From NCBI RefSeq assembly GCF_030506325.1, contig NZ_CP120683.1, positions 3,795,001 through 3,859,000 on the forward strand: DNA of 64,000 bases, read 5' to 3'. Numbering within the stretch: position 1 is the stretch's first letter; each line of letters begins with the position of its first letter. This document shows, piece after piece, positions 18,219 through 27,162 of this stretch. The stretch comes from Tunicatimonas pelagia. GTDB lineage: Bacteria; Bacteroidota; Bacteroidia; Cytophagales; Cyclobacteriaceae. The notes beneath the pieces are model-generated. The model was given only the letters and a program-made list of their open reading frames with translations. It was not told the DNA's origin and did not search any database. A program made the translations under genes and the position numbers.

Positions 18219-18323
18219 CTATAACAACCGATCATCCCAGAAATAGTCTTCAGTTCTTACGAGCTGAACGTTGGCATTGAAATCTTGGTGCTCGGTGTTG
18301 ATGATATAGTTATGTTCATACTT
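18219..18323 (-). other. In-frame open stretch beyond the stop of the YwqG-like gene, possible gene remnant
   Basis: Directly after the TAG stop of the YwqG-like gene (18324-18326) the same frame stays open for 34 codons and ends at the stop at 18219-18221. It reads as protein-like, for example YEHNYIINTEHQDFNAN and VQLVRTEDYFWDDRLL. There is no start codon in this stretch. It may be the tail of a lost neighbouring gene, or a readthrough extension. The YwqG-like protein itself ends at a natural family end (YFYWDCC), which favours a remnant. Confidence 0.35.
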
Positions 18324-19094
18324 CTAACAGCAGTCCCAATAGAAATAAGCCTTTGAAAAATTTCTTTCGATTAAATTTTCTTTGGCGATAAAAATGTGTC
18401 CAAGCCCGCTATCACCAAACATAATATGATCGTCGACATCAATTTGCAAAACCTGTATATCTTCTTTCCTTTCCGAACTATAATCTCTTGGATCAGATTG
18501 AGTGAAATCTGCATATCCACCAATTTTGTGTCCAGAAGCATCAAAATATTTACCTAACTTTACTTGCTGTTCTTCTGTCAAACTTTCGGAGAAGTCCCAA
18601 TAGTCGTCTTGCCCAAAAAGATAATCGAACTGTGAGTCTTCAGAGCCGCCTTTATCTACCCCCTTTTTAAAAGTCAGTTGATGAAGCTTGATTATGGGCA
18701 TATCATCATAATCATCATTTGACAAAAACGAAAAGTCACTCAAGGTCGGTTTCCGTAGTTCTTCTTCACTGTGGTAAATAACTTTCGCATCATCATCATA
18801 CCAATCAGTTTTTGATATAAAAAGCTGAAGAATTCCGCTCTTTGGAAAGTCTTGCAAGAATGGTATTTGCTCAAAATTTAATTGAGCTGTCATTACCATT
18901 GGTTGCCCAGTTCTGTCTTTCGGATACTCCTTATCCCTTGGGAAAAATGGGATTCCCAGAAACTTACTCTCTTTCACATCTAGCTTATCTTCAAGAGGTA
19001 ATTCCTTCCTCGATTTTGCTTTTATCCGAACGAACTTGCGTTCGTACTTTTTTAGATCTGCTTCATATTCTTTCAAAAAATCTGGAATCATCAA
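18324..19094 (-). CDS. YwqG/DUF1963-family protein
   Basis: The 256-residue soluble protein shows the DUF1963 pattern: KSKFLGIPFFP-like KESKFLGIPFFPRDKEYP, then MTAQLNFEQIP, GILQLFISKTDWY, KIGGYADFTQSDPR and the acidic IDVDDHIMFGDSGLGHIFI. It ends YFYWDCC, a usual family terminus. These proteins are widespread but uncharacterised, and often sit near toxin or immunity-like genes. The gene is AT-rich relative to the sod region. Start is ATG at 19094; a second ATG follows directly. Confidence 0.87.
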   Translation of the reverse strand: MMIPDFLKEYEADLKKYERKFVRIKAKSRKELPLEDKLDVKESKFLGIPFFPRDKEYPKDRTGQPMVMTAQLNFEQIPFLQDFPKSGILQLFISKTDWYDDDAKVIYHSEEELRKPTLSDFSFLSNDDYDDMPIIKLHQLTFKKGVDKGGSEDSQFDYLFGQDDYWDFSESLTEEQQVKLGKYFDASGHKIGGYADFTQSDPRDYSSERKEDIQVLQIDVDDHIMFGDSGLGHIFIAKENLIERNFSKAYFYWDCC

Positions 19095-19234
19095 GTATCT
19101 GTTTTACGGTACGCTATTTTATACGCAAAATTAATATACTCATAGCACAGATAGAATCACTAAAAATTATTCTGCGAACAAACCAGAGCACGCCCAAAAC
19201 GTGCTCTAGCAATAGGGTTTAATAACGCTATAAG

Positions 19235-19948
19235 TTAGTTAACCGACATCGGAATATCCATTAGCAGTACTTCTGCGTCGCTATCAGCTTGGAAAGTGAT
19301 TTTGTCAGTACTCCACACTCCTAAGCCGTCGCGTTGGTGCAGTGCTTGATCGCCTACGGTCACGCTACCTTTTAGTACAAAGACGTACACCCCGTTGCCG
19401 GGCTGAGCTACTTCGTAATCCAGCGCAGTGCCTTCGGTTAAATTACCTAATGAAAAGTAGGCATCCTGATTAATCCAAACCGCACCTTCTTCAGTAGGTG
19501 ATACGACCCGCTGCCAACGGTTTACTCGATCTTCGGGATTAAAAGTAATCTGATCATAGCGAGGCTCAATATTTTTCTCCTTGGGGAATACCCAAATCTG
19601 AAGAAAGTTGACGGGTTCCTCTTTACTGTGATTATACTCTGAGTGCGAAACCCCGGTGCCAGCACTCATAATCTGTACATCGTTCTGATGAATTACCGTT
19701 TTGCTACCCATGCTGTCTTTGTGCTCCAAGGCTCCTTCTAATGGGATAGAAATAATCTCCATATTGTCGTGTGGGTGCGTTCCGAAGCCCATGCCGCCCT
19801 GCACTACGTCATCATTCAGTACCCGTAGTACACCAAAATGTACTCGCTCAGGATTGTGGTAACGAGCAAAACTAAAGGTATGATGACTGTTCAACCAACC
19901 ATGGTTGGCGTGTCCACGAGTTTCGGCTTTATGCAATACTGTTTTCAT
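19235..19948 (-). CDS. Pirin family protein (YhhW-like bicupin)
   Basis: The 237-residue protein is typical of bacterial YhhW-type pirins, some of which show quercetin 2,3-dioxygenase activity. The N-terminal cupin carries the metal site as GTHPHDNMEIISIPLEG and GTGVSHSEYNHS, which supply the His/His/His/Glu set. SFARYHNPERVHFGVLRVLNDD precedes it. The C-terminal cupin is the degenerate half. In bacteria pirins have been linked to redox or electrophile stress, and here the gene lies within reach of sod and an SDR, but no operon links them. Confidence 0.93.
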   Translation of the reverse strand: MKTVLHKAETRGHANHGWLNSHHTFSFARYHNPERVHFGVLRVLNDDVVQGGMGFGTHPHDNMEIISIPLEGALEHKDSMGSKTVIHQNDVQIMSAGTGVSHSEYNHSKEEPVNFLQIWVFPKEKNIEPRYDQITFNPEDRVNRWQRVVSPTEEGAVWINQDAYFSLGNLTEGTALDYEVAQPGNGVYVFVLKGSVTVGDQALHQRDGLGVWSTDKITFQADSDAEVLLMDIPMSVN

Positions 19949-20089
19949 GATTCTGTCTGGTTTATTGTTTTCAGCTACTCATTCTAACGCAGCTAAACAA
20001 TGTTTGATAGCGACAAAATCAGGGAAAAGATGGTAAAAATTATGGAATACAAGCGGGGTGCTAAAGACGATAAGTGTAATACTAATTTC

Positions 20090-21076
20090 TTACTTAGCCT
20101 CTTTATTCAGTTTGTAGAGATGATAAATATTAATTGCCCCATTTTCTCCACCTGACATTCCAGTCATAGATAAAATACGACCATCCGCAGAATCTACGAA
20201 GAAATAGTTATACAGTTCTTTTCCGTGATTCTCGGCTCCTGCAGGAACAATGATTGGGTAAGCATATCCGTCACGATGATTTACTACTATATTTTCCAAT
20301 TTCAATGAATCAACAACTTCTAATGGATATTGATAAAATTTCTCGAGTTTACCTTTTTCTATCTGTTTTTTTAGTGGCTTACCTATAATATAATCATAAA
20401 GCAAAACAGTTTTCTGACCAATACTTTCGCCCCTCACTTCTACTGACTTTTTAAGGGCTTTAACCTTTGCAATTTCATGATCGACACAATCCACAATCTG
20501 GTTCTCTAAGTGTTGAACCATAAACCTGATGCCAACTCGGGGTATACCCACTTCCGGCACATAAGATAAGGCAATCTCTTGCTTAGGGTTACCTGCCCAA
20601 GATAACTTCAGCATGGAAGATTTCCCTACAAATGAGCGATGATAACTCCAGTCAGACAGGCTATTAAATCCATATCTTGGATTGGAGGAATAGAAGTCAT
20701 TCATTTTGTAATTCTTCTGTTTGGTAACCTCTAGAATACAATAGTCAGGATCTTTTGAACTCCGTAAATGCTCTACTTGAGAAGAAGTAACGAACTCAAT
20801 TTTTTTGCTGATATTCCATTCTTCCTCGATGGCTTCTTTTAAGAATGTGTTGAACTCTGAAACTACAGTTTGATATTTTTCTAACCCTTCAGGCTCTTTC
20901 TTGGTAAAGTATTGAACCATCTTTTCATCTTCTTCTAAGAAAACAACCGCTAGTTTGCATTCTTTTACTTTATGAGCTAGTTCTTTATCAGCAGGTACAA
21001 ACTGTGCCTGTAAACCTACGGGCATGATAAAGATAATTACGATCCAGATTCTTAATTTAACGAACATGTCTATCAT
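20090..21076 (-). CDS. Exported hypothetical protein, function unknown
   Basis: The 328-residue protein has an N-terminal hydrophobic signal (LRIWIVIIFIMPVGLQAQ, cleavage likely after LQAQ). ATGs at 21076 and 21067 both allow the signal. The mature part begins with KECKLAVVFLEEDEKMVQYF, contains a predicted mixed alpha/beta region, and ends in short beta-like segments (YNYFFVDSADGRILSMTG). No known domain is recognised. The gene is clearly AT-rich compared with flanking pirin and AraC genes, and is probably a periplasmic protein of narrow distribution. Confidence 0.7.
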   Translation of the reverse strand: MIDMFVKLRIWIVIIFIMPVGLQAQFVPADKELAHKVKECKLAVVFLEEDEKMVQYFTKKEPEGLEKYQTVVSEFNTFLKEAIEEEWNISKKIEFVTSSQVEHLRSSKDPDYCILEVTKQKNYKMNDFYSSNPRYGFNSLSDWSYHRSFVGKSSMLKLSWAGNPKQEIALSYVPEVGIPRVGIRFMVQHLENQIVDCVDHEIAKVKALKKSVEVRGESIGQKTVLLYDYIIGKPLKKQIEKGKLEKFYQYPLEVVDSLKLENIVVNHRDGYAYPIIVPAGAENHGKELYNYFFVDSADGRILSMTGMSGGENGAINIYHLYKLNKEAK

Positions 21077-21197
21077 CAGTATAGTGGGGACATATGCAAA
21101 TTAATAAGTGCACGAACCAGAAAAGGCTAAAACTTAGATGATCCCTTACTATGTAATGATGAGCGTATTTTAGCAAGAGCAGTTATGCTATCTGCTC

Positions 21198-22070
21198 TTA
21201 ACTTTTCCAGCTTTTTGTTTTGAATTCAGTAAGAGATTGCCCCGTTTGGGCACGGAAGAATTTGGTGAAGTGAGAAGGGTTGCGGAAGCCGAGATTATGG
21301 GCGAGTTCTTTAGTAGTAGCGGCCTCGAAGGCGGCACGTCGCTTGGCTTCCAGCGTGAGTCGCCGTTGGATATATTCTTTGGCAGTTTGTCCGAGCAGTG
21401 AGCGCACTACATCGTTTAGGTGATTGGGCGTGATAAATAATTTTTCGGCATAGTCACCTACTTTGTGACACTGGGTTACATGAGATTCTACTAACTGTTT
21501 GAAACTACGAAGAATGGTTTGTCCCGCTTGCAATTGTTGCGGATTTACCGGGTCTAAATCGCAAACATTATTACAGGCAATCAGAAAGAGTTTAAGCCAA
21601 GCACCTAGAGCTTCGTAGCGATAATCGGTCAACTGTTCGGCTTGCTGCATCTGTTTTACATAAAGGTGTAGAGTGGCTTTTTGTGGTTCAGAAATTACTA
21701 AAGGAGGATTTTCTTCGCAACTGCGAAAAATCTTAAGTTGCTCGATAAATTCTTCCCGAATGCCATTCATCTGCAAAAATTCGGATGTAAACAAAAGCAC
21801 TACTCCCGTGGGGTCAGGCTTAGTACGTACCTGATGCACTTGCCCCGAACTCACGAAAAAAAGGTGGTCGGGCTTAATTTCATAATCGACAAAATCAATC
21901 ATGTGGGTGCCTGTAGCGGTAAACGACCACAGAATAGTGTAGTAAAAGTGCCGATGCGGCTGATCGGGTTTTCCTTGATTAACTTGGTCAATGGCCTCCA
22001 TGGTACGCAGCGAGAAGGGAACGGCTTGCTGATCGTGTTGAAGCTCGTAGTTGGGCAGTCTGTTAGCCAT
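21198..22070 (-). CDS. AraC-family transcriptional regulator
   Basis: The 290-residue protein has an N-terminal cupin-like sensing domain (FYYTILWSFTATGTHMIDFVDYEI). A C-terminal double helix-turn-helix follows, ending GFRNPSHFTKFFRAQTGQSLTEF, the classical AraC/XylS signature. It starts 2 bp after the DUF4241 stop on the same strand, so the two are co-transcribed. The ligand is unknown. Its relation to the nearby nucleoside hydrolase is possible but not shown. Confidence 0.93.
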   Translation of the reverse strand: MANRLPNYELQHDQQAVPFSLRTMEAIDQVNQGKPDQPHRHFYYTILWSFTATGTHMIDFVDYEIKPDHLFFVSSGQVHQVRTKPDPTGVVLLFTSEFLQMNGIREEFIEQLKIFRSCEENPPLVISEPQKATLHLYVKQMQQAEQLTDYRYEALGAWLKLFLIACNNVCDLDPVNPQQLQAGQTILRSFKQLVESHVTQCHKVGDYAEKLFITPNHLNDVVRSLLGQTAKEYIQRRLTLEAKRRAAFEAATTKELAHNLGFRNPSHFTKFFRAQTGQSLTEFKTKSWKS

Positions 22071-22072
22071 TA

Positions 22073-22696
22073 CTATTCATCTTCTTCAAACAAGGCGAAG
22101 TCTACCAAAAGTCGGCAGATCTTGCCCGAGGCATCACGGCCAATGTAGGTTGTGTACGTTCCGGCACCGTCGCCCGACGAACAAGCCACCAGATTACCAC
22201 TCTCTAGATCTAACTCAGCCCAAGCCCGATCATCTTCGTAGGTTTCATCCAGAGCATTGTTCAGTTTATTCATCACGGCCTCACGTTCTTCACCGTCAAT
22301 AGCTGGTAAATCAGACAGGACATTGGCATCAGCTAACACGAAAATACCGGATTCTACCAGTGTGCTTGCATGAGCATTCTCACCGGAATAAGTCGCCGAT
22401 TCCCAGTGTTGGGGCGCATTATTACTAAATTTAATGCGGAAGTAGCCAGCAATCTCTTCCCCGTCCTCAAATTCAGCGATAGCTACTTCGGTCAGAAATT
22501 CTCCGTTGGGAAAAGTCTCTGAGAGTTGCAGCGTGTCTGAGGCGCGAGCTGGATCACCCGCTATTATCTGACCAGAACTAATTCGCAGATAACCTATGGG
22601 CTGGTTAGTAAACAGCAGTTCTTCATCCGCCAGTTCTACCACAATATCTTCGTCATCGAAGGCTAATTCAAAAAGTTCGGCAATAGATTGATCCAT
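22073..22696 (-). CDS. DUF4241 domain protein
   Basis: The ATG at 22696 (MDQSIAELFEL) gives about 207 residues; the frame extends 20 codons upstream, but the shorter form matches the start of the conserved region better. The protein is acidic and soluble. It contains YLRISSGQIIAGDP, FPNGEFLTEVAIAEF and AYFRIKFS-like EIAGYFRIKFS, then the ending SGDGAGTYTTYIGRDASG, all matching DUF4241. This family has no proven function, though members occur near polymorphic-toxin loci. The AraC regulator follows after 2 bp. Confidence 0.85.
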   Translation of the reverse strand: MDQSIAELFELAFDDEDIVVELADEELLFTNQPIGYLRISSGQIIAGDPARASDTLQLSETFPNGEFLTEVAIAEFEDGEEIAGYFRIKFSNNAPQHWESATYSGENAHASTLVESGIFVLADANVLSDLPAIDGEEREAVMNKLNNALDETYEDDRAWAELDLESGNLVACSSGDGAGTYTTYIGRDASGKICRLLVDFALFEEDE

Positions 22697-22809
22697 AGAT
22701 TTAGCAATAGTGTAAAAAAATTCTCTGTAATATAGTTTATCTGCCTGGATGAACAACTTTTATACTGTCTACCAGCCAATCTGCTACGAAATAACAGCCA
22801 TACCAATCT

Positions 22810-23736
22810 TCACTGCTCAAAATAACCGAGCAACGTAGTATAAAAATTCTTCTTCATCTGTTCAGCGTCAATAGAGCGATAATAGTTAATCTTTCGGTTG
22901 CCACTATCGCGAGAGGTGGTTACTTCTACGGTTTCCGCCCACTCGGGATGAATAATAGCTTCAATCAGGGCTAAGTCCCAGATGGTGCGCTCTTTTCGGC
23001 TGCCATCTAAATGTTGGTACCAACGGTCTACTAAAAAACTACCCAATTGATGCGTGCCCGATAACTTCTCTTCTACCTCCGCAAAGGTAAACTTCATGGC
23101 CGAAGCCACATTTACCGGAATAACATTCATATCTATTTCTGAAGTAAGTAAAATCTCCAGTGCCTGGGCATCCATCATAGCATTAAAATCTACTCGCTTC
23201 AGGATATTATTTTCAAAATCGTAGCTACTACCTAGCCAGTAAAGTTTGATACGTGGTTCTATGGAAGGATCGATGTAAATGGCCGAAGCCACATTGGTGA
23301 GCGCACCTAATGCTACTACAGTTAGCTTCTCGCCGGTAGGGGTAGCCTTTGCCTGCTTAATAATCTCGTAGGCAGCGGCTGAGTGCTGAGCTAGATCACC
23401 CCAGTCGTACATCCGTGCCACTCCGCCCCGACGAGTAGGTACAGAAACGTCAAAATATCCTAGTAACAATTGGTTGAGCCGATGGCTATTTTCCATTGTA
23501 TTAGGTTCGGCCCAGTGGCTAGTTTGCCAATGAGTGGCATTCAGTGCAACAATATTCCACGAGGGTTCTACCAAAGCCCGGGCAATAGCGTACAGATCAT
23601 CTACTTCGTTACCCGTATCAGCATCTAGCACAATGCGGGTGGGAGACTGACCTATTGCGGTTAGGCAGTTAAAGTAGGTGAGGCAAAAAAGGACTACCCA
23701 GAAAAAAGTATTCTTAGAGCGTAATCGGTATTTCAT
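22810..23736 (-). CDS. Exported inosine-uridine-type nucleoside hydrolase
   Basis: The 308-residue protein carries the nucleoside hydrolase signature DADTGNEVDDLYAIARAL near residues 38-55, whose aspartates bind Ca2+ and activate water. Further family elements are VALGALTNVASAI and the substrate-region VDFNAMMDAQALEILL. An N-terminal hydrophobic segment (FFWVVLFCLTYFNCLTAIGQ) suggests export to the periplasm, as in many Bacteroidota members that scavenge nucleosides or related ribosides. The base specificity cannot be predicted. It lies upstream of DUF4241 by about 110 bp. Confidence 0.92.
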   Translation of the reverse strand: MKYRLRSKNTFFWVVLFCLTYFNCLTAIGQSPTRIVLDADTGNEVDDLYAIARALVEPSWNIVALNATHWQTSHWAEPNTMENSHRLNQLLLGYFDVSVPTRRGGVARMYDWGDLAQHSAAAYEIIKQAKATPTGEKLTVVALGALTNVASAIYIDPSIEPRIKLYWLGSSYDFENNILKRVDFNAMMDAQALEILLTSEIDMNVIPVNVASAMKFTFAEVEEKLSGTHQLGSFLVDRWYQHLDGSRKERTIWDLALIEAIIHPEWAETVEVTTSRDSGNRKINYYRSIDAEQMKKNFYTTLLGYFEQ

Positions 23737-23843
23737 AAAAGCAGAGAAGTTGCGTATCGGTGCAGTTTACACATTTCTACGAGCGGGCACAAACTATTCT
23801 TCCTAAGAGAGCGAGCATATCAATGTTTAACCGATTGGTTGTA

Positions 23844-23881
23844 ACAAAAAAAGCTGACTGAGTACGAAACCCAGCCAGCTT
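23844..23881 (-). terminator. Rho-independent terminator after SDR gene
   Basis: Arms AAGCTGACTG (23851-23860) and CAGCCAGCTT (23872-23881) pair over 10 positions with one G.T-type mismatch and an 11-nt loop. On the minus strand the hairpin is followed by a seven-T run. It lies 22 bp past the SDR stop codon. Confidence 0.8.
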
Positions 23882-23903
23882 AATTACTTTTGACTAAAAA
23901 GAT

Positions 23904-24671
23904 TTATAAAAACATTCCACCGGAAGCTTCAATGCGTTGGGCATTTACCCAGCGGGCATCCTCAGTACATAGGAAGGCAACTACTCCCCCAATATCTTCG
24001 GCTTCGCCTACTCGCCCGAGGGCAGTTTGCGACGCAATGATTTCTTTCATTTGAGGCATCGCTTCAAAGTCGCCTCGGTTAAAATCAGTCGCAATGGCTC
24101 CGGGGGCTACAACGTTGGCCGTGATTTGTCGGCTGCCTAACTCTTTTGCTAAGTAGCGAGTGAAGGTTTCCATGGCTCCCTTCATGGCAGCGTAAGCACT
24201 GTACCCGGGAAGAGAGAAGCGGGCTAATCCGGTAGAGATATTGATGATTCGTCCGCCGTCGGCGAGCAGAGGCAACGCTTTCTGGGTAAGAAAGTACGCT
24301 CCTTTGAAATGCGTATTGTTCAGGGTATCAAAGGTCTCTTCATCTACCTGACCAATCATTCCGTGAGCGTTTACCCCAGCATTGTTTACCAAAAAGTCGA
24401 AATTATCCCGGTTCCAGCGTTCGTTTAGCTGTTCTTTTACCTGAGCGAAGAAAGCGTCAAATGATTTGATATTTGCCACGTCCAGTGGTAAGGCTACCGC
24501 CTTTTGCCCTTGCCGCTCAATAGCGTTTATTACTTCCTTCGCCGCATCTTCATTGCTACGGTAGGTGATGATTACGTCGCTGCCGTACTCGGCTAAACGC
24601 AGTGCTTGATCTTTTCCTAAACCTCGGCTTCCGCCGGTTACTAGTGCGATTTTGTTTGCTAACTTTGTCAT
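23904..24671 (-). CDS. Short-chain dehydrogenase/reductase (classical SDR)
   Basis: The 255-residue protein has all classical SDR marks. These are the NAD(P)-binding TGGSRGLG near residues 12-19, NNAG near 92, the catalytic serine in INISTGLAR, and YSAYAAMK with the Tyr-x-x-x-Lys pair. The basic residue in TYRSNED after beta-2 suggests NADP(H) preference. The substrate is unknown. A terminator follows and a perfect -7 box precedes it. An AraC regulator lies 101 bp upstream in the same direction and may control it. Confidence 0.94.
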   Translation of the reverse strand: MTKLANKIALVTGGSRGLGKDQALRLAEYGSDVIITYRSNEDAAKEVINAIERQGQKAVALPLDVANIKSFDAFFAQVKEQLNERWNRDNFDFLVNNAGVNAHGMIGQVDEETFDTLNNTHFKGAYFLTQKALPLLADGGRIINISTGLARFSLPGYSAYAAMKGAMETFTRYLAKELGSRQITANVVAPGAIATDFNRGDFEAMPQMKEIIASQTALGRVGEAEDIGGVVAFLCTEDARWVNAQRIEASGGMFL

Positions 24672-24711
24672 GGTTTTGTTGATTTAAGTTTGTTTTCAAT
24701 TAACTACACGA

Positions 24712-24719
24712 CAAAGGTA
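24712..24719 (-). promoter_or_regulatory. Candidate -7 box for SDR gene
   Basis: The minus strand reads TACCTTTG, a full TAnnTTTG match, 40 bp upstream of the SDR start. The expected -33 position holds TTTA rather than TTTG. A weak -33 box together with an adjacent AraC gene would fit activator-dependent transcription. Confidence 0.45.
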
Positions 24720-24772
24720 AGGTAGCGGATAGGGCTACTAAAGACACATTTCTCAGCATCGATGGCGCAAAG

Positions 24773-25678
24773 CTAAGATGCTAGCGATTGACGATAAGTA
24801 TTGGGAGTTTTCTTGGTGTGTTTCTTAAAAAATTTGCTGAAATGCGTAGGTTCCGAAAACTTTAGTTGGTAAGCGACTTCTTTCACCGACATCGATTTAT
24901 TATTCAACAAAGCCTGGGCTTCCACCAGCGTTTTTTCATTAATCCAGGTATTCACCGACTTTCCAGTTTTGTTTTTGATGACGGTACTAAAGTAATTAGG
25001 GTGCAACTGCTGATGCTCAGCGTAGTCCTGCACATTGGGCAGTGCCTTGAGGTTCGCCAGGTTGCGGTACGATTTCTCCAGATCCTGCTTAAAGGTCTGT
25101 ACAATCATCGATCCCCGATCTGATTCTTGCAACGGATTATAGTCTTTCCAAAACCGATCTTTGATTTTCAGTAGCAGCACTACGAACAAGTTACCAATGA
25201 TGCGGTACCGATAGCGGGTGTTTCCTTCGTACTCATCAGCAATTTGCCTAACCATTTTTTGGTACTCACCAAAGGTATCTGCGTCCAGATAGCCCGGTGG
25301 AACGGTTTCGGCTAGTAGAAACGGAAAATCTTCAAAAACATCAGTATGAACGTTTTGCTTGAGAAACTTCTCCGATAGTGTGACCAGGTATCCGGTGCAC
25401 TTTTCTTGAAGATAGAATGATTTTAGGTGGCCGGGGTTGGTAAAATACACCGTGCGTGGCTTGGCCTGAAACTGCTGACCATCCAATGTATACTGACTGT
25501 GACCGCTCTCTAAAAAAACAAAGGAATAATAATTAGCCCTAAACGTCGGTGACTGCCGTACCTCGCCATGCACATTTTCTAACCGATGCACGGTAAACTC
25601 GGCGTCCTGCTCAATTGGGATGCCCAGATTATTGAATAAATCCTGAAGTCGGTCGTGAACAATAATTGGAGTGCTCAT
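24773..25678 (-). CDS. AraC-family transcriptional regulator
   Basis: The 301-residue protein has an N-terminal sensing half with a cupin-like YYSFVFLESGHSQYTLDGQQF. Its C-terminal half is an AraC double helix-turn-helix, from YAEHQQLHPNYFSTVIKNKTG to KFSEPTHFSKFFKKHTKKTP. This type often controls a neighbouring oxidoreductase in Bacteroidota. Here an SDR gene lies immediately downstream and a flavin reductase lies divergently upstream, so either could be the target. Confidence 0.93.
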   Translation of the reverse strand: MSTPIIVHDRLQDLFNNLGIPIEQDAEFTVHRLENVHGEVRQSPTFRANYYSFVFLESGHSQYTLDGQQFQAKPRTVYFTNPGHLKSFYLQEKCTGYLVTLSEKFLKQNVHTDVFEDFPFLLAETVPPGYLDADTFGEYQKMVRQIADEYEGNTRYRYRIIGNLFVVLLLKIKDRFWKDYNPLQESDRGSMIVQTFKQDLEKSYRNLANLKALPNVQDYAEHQQLHPNYFSTVIKNKTGKSVNTWINEKTLVEAQALLNNKSMSVKEVAYQLKFSEPTHFSKFFKKHTKKTPNTYRQSLAS

Positions 25679-26044
25679 TTCTTAGCATGTTTTTCTGGGT
25701 AACCACCAAGCACAAGTTATAGTTAGATACGATCCGATGAAGTAACGAACATCATATCCGTCAGGCAGAGAAACTTTTACTTCACTCCTGATGCACTACA
25801 TCTTTTCACACTTAGTACAGCAAAATTAAAAGTAGTTGTGTTAGTACTGCTTTTCTTGGCAGTTGGTACAGAAGGAAAAATACTGCTTTCCGTCATCTCA
25901 TCTATTAATGCAACTCTGTTGCAAAAAAGAAAAATACCACTACCTTTACTAACGATATATTCACTAAAACAACATCAAGACAAATATTACTTAAGTTCCA
26001 CTACGCTTCCAATCTCTTCTCAAGAACTCATAAAATTTCATGCT
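25679..26044. other. Divergent intergenic region between AraC and flavoprotein genes
   Basis: These 366 bases separate the divergent AraC and thioredoxin-reductase-like genes. The flavoprotein frame is open upstream to a GTG at 25838, but the extra 69 codons have no family similarity and the FAD motif starts right after the ATG at 26045. The stretch is AT-rich and likely holds both promoters, though I find no perfect TAnnTTTG box. Confidence 0.5.
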
Positions 26045-26965
26045 ATGTATGACAATAATCAATTTGAAGTCATCATTATCGGCGGTAGCTACGCCGGACT
26101 TTCCGCTGCAATGACACTAGGGCGCTCACTAAGAAAAACATTGGTTATTGACAGTGAAAAGCCTTGTAATCGGTTCACTCCTTACGCTCATAATTTTATA
26201 ACCCAAGACGGAAAGAAGCCAGGCGAGATTTCTACACTAGCGCGTCAGCAGGTAGAAAAATATGATACGGTAACTTTCCTTAGCGACTTGGCTACCCAGG
26301 GAGCTAAAACTGAGCACGGCTTCGAGATTCAAACAAACTCGGGACAAACCTTTGGTGCCCAGAAATTACTCTTCGCTACCGGAGTTAGAGATGTTTTGCC
26401 TGATATTGATGGCTTTACCGAGTGTTGGGGCAAAACCGTTATTCATTGTCCCTACTGTCACGGATATGAAGTGAAAGGTAAGAAAACCGGGATTTTTGTA
26501 AACGATGAGTCGGTCTTTGATTTTTACAAGATTATTTCCAATTGGACAGATAGTATCACAGTCTTCACCAACGGAGAGGCTACTTTTGAGCAGGCTGAAC
26601 TCCGAGAACATAAAATTTCAATTATTGAGACCCCAATTGAGCATCTTGAGCATGAAGGAGGCCTTTTAAAGAAAGTAGTTTTAAAAAATGGACAAACCTA
26701 CGTGCTAGACGCGCTTTACTTTCGCCCACCATTCGTTCAGCACTGCGAAATACCGCAACAGCTAGGATGTGCCATAAATGAGAGCGGGCACATAGAAGTT
26801 GACGGTTTTCAAAAGACAAGTCTTCCTGGAGTATTTGCCGCTGGCGACTGTACTACTCCGTTCCGTAGTCTTGCTACTGCTTCGGCTCAAGGGAGTGTAG
26901 CAGGAGCGATGCTGAATCACGAGTTGATCAGAGGTGGTGTAGACAAAACCAACGGCCACGAATAA
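26045..26965 (+). CDS. Thioredoxin reductase-like FAD/NAD(P)H oxidoreductase
   Basis: From the ATG at 26045 the protein has about 306 residues, the length of low-molecular-weight thioredoxin reductases. It begins with the FAD dinucleotide-binding motif VIIIGGSYAGLSAA and has HCPYCHGYE, a CxxC redox pair near residue 138 at the expected place. A terminal FAD motif GVFAAGDCTTPFRSL follows. The NAD(P)H-binding glycine motif between them is degenerate (KKTGIFVNDESVF), so it may not be a true thioredoxin reductase. Similar proteins use other electron donors or substrates. Confidence 0.88.
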   Translation: MYDNNQFEVIIIGGSYAGLSAAMTLGRSLRKTLVIDSEKPCNRFTPYAHNFITQDGKKPGEISTLARQQVEKYDTVTFLSDLATQGAKTEHGFEIQTNSGQTFGAQKLLFATGVRDVLPDIDGFTECWGKTVIHCPYCHGYEVKGKKTGIFVNDESVFDFYKIISNWTDSITVFTNGEATFEQAELREHKISIIETPIEHLEHEGGLLKKVVLKNGQTYVLDALYFRPPFVQHCEIPQQLGCAINESGHIEVDGFQKTSLPGVFAAGDCTTPFRSLATASAQGSVAGAMLNHELIRGGVDKTNGHE

Positions 26966-27013
26966 GGCGGGCGCTCTCACTTTGTGGACAGCACTAAAAT
27001 AGTGAAGCCCGCC
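26966..27013. other. Interrupted inverted repeat directly after the flavoprotein stop
   Basis: GGCGGGC (26966-26972) pairs with GCCCGCC (27007-27013), and inside it TCACT pairs with AGTGA. This gives a roughly 12-bp interrupted stem beginning at the base after the TAA. No T-run follows on the plus strand, so it is a hairpin that could stabilise or weakly terminate the transcript rather than a standard terminator. Confidence 0.5.
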
Positions 27014-27162
27014 AGTATACACTGCTTTCTAGGCAACGATACGCCCTGTAATCTAAAAACTCCGAGAACTCTTATTCGGCGGAAGACTCACGGTCAAGGT
27101 CAATATCATTTCTAGAATACACGTTAGCATATGCCATCATATGTATTGTGAGCATTTCATTT

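Noticed and set aside
25838-26044. GTG-started N-terminal extension of the flavoprotein gene
   Set aside because: The extra 69 residues have no family match and precede the FAD motif, which begins right after the ATG at 26045 as in relatives.
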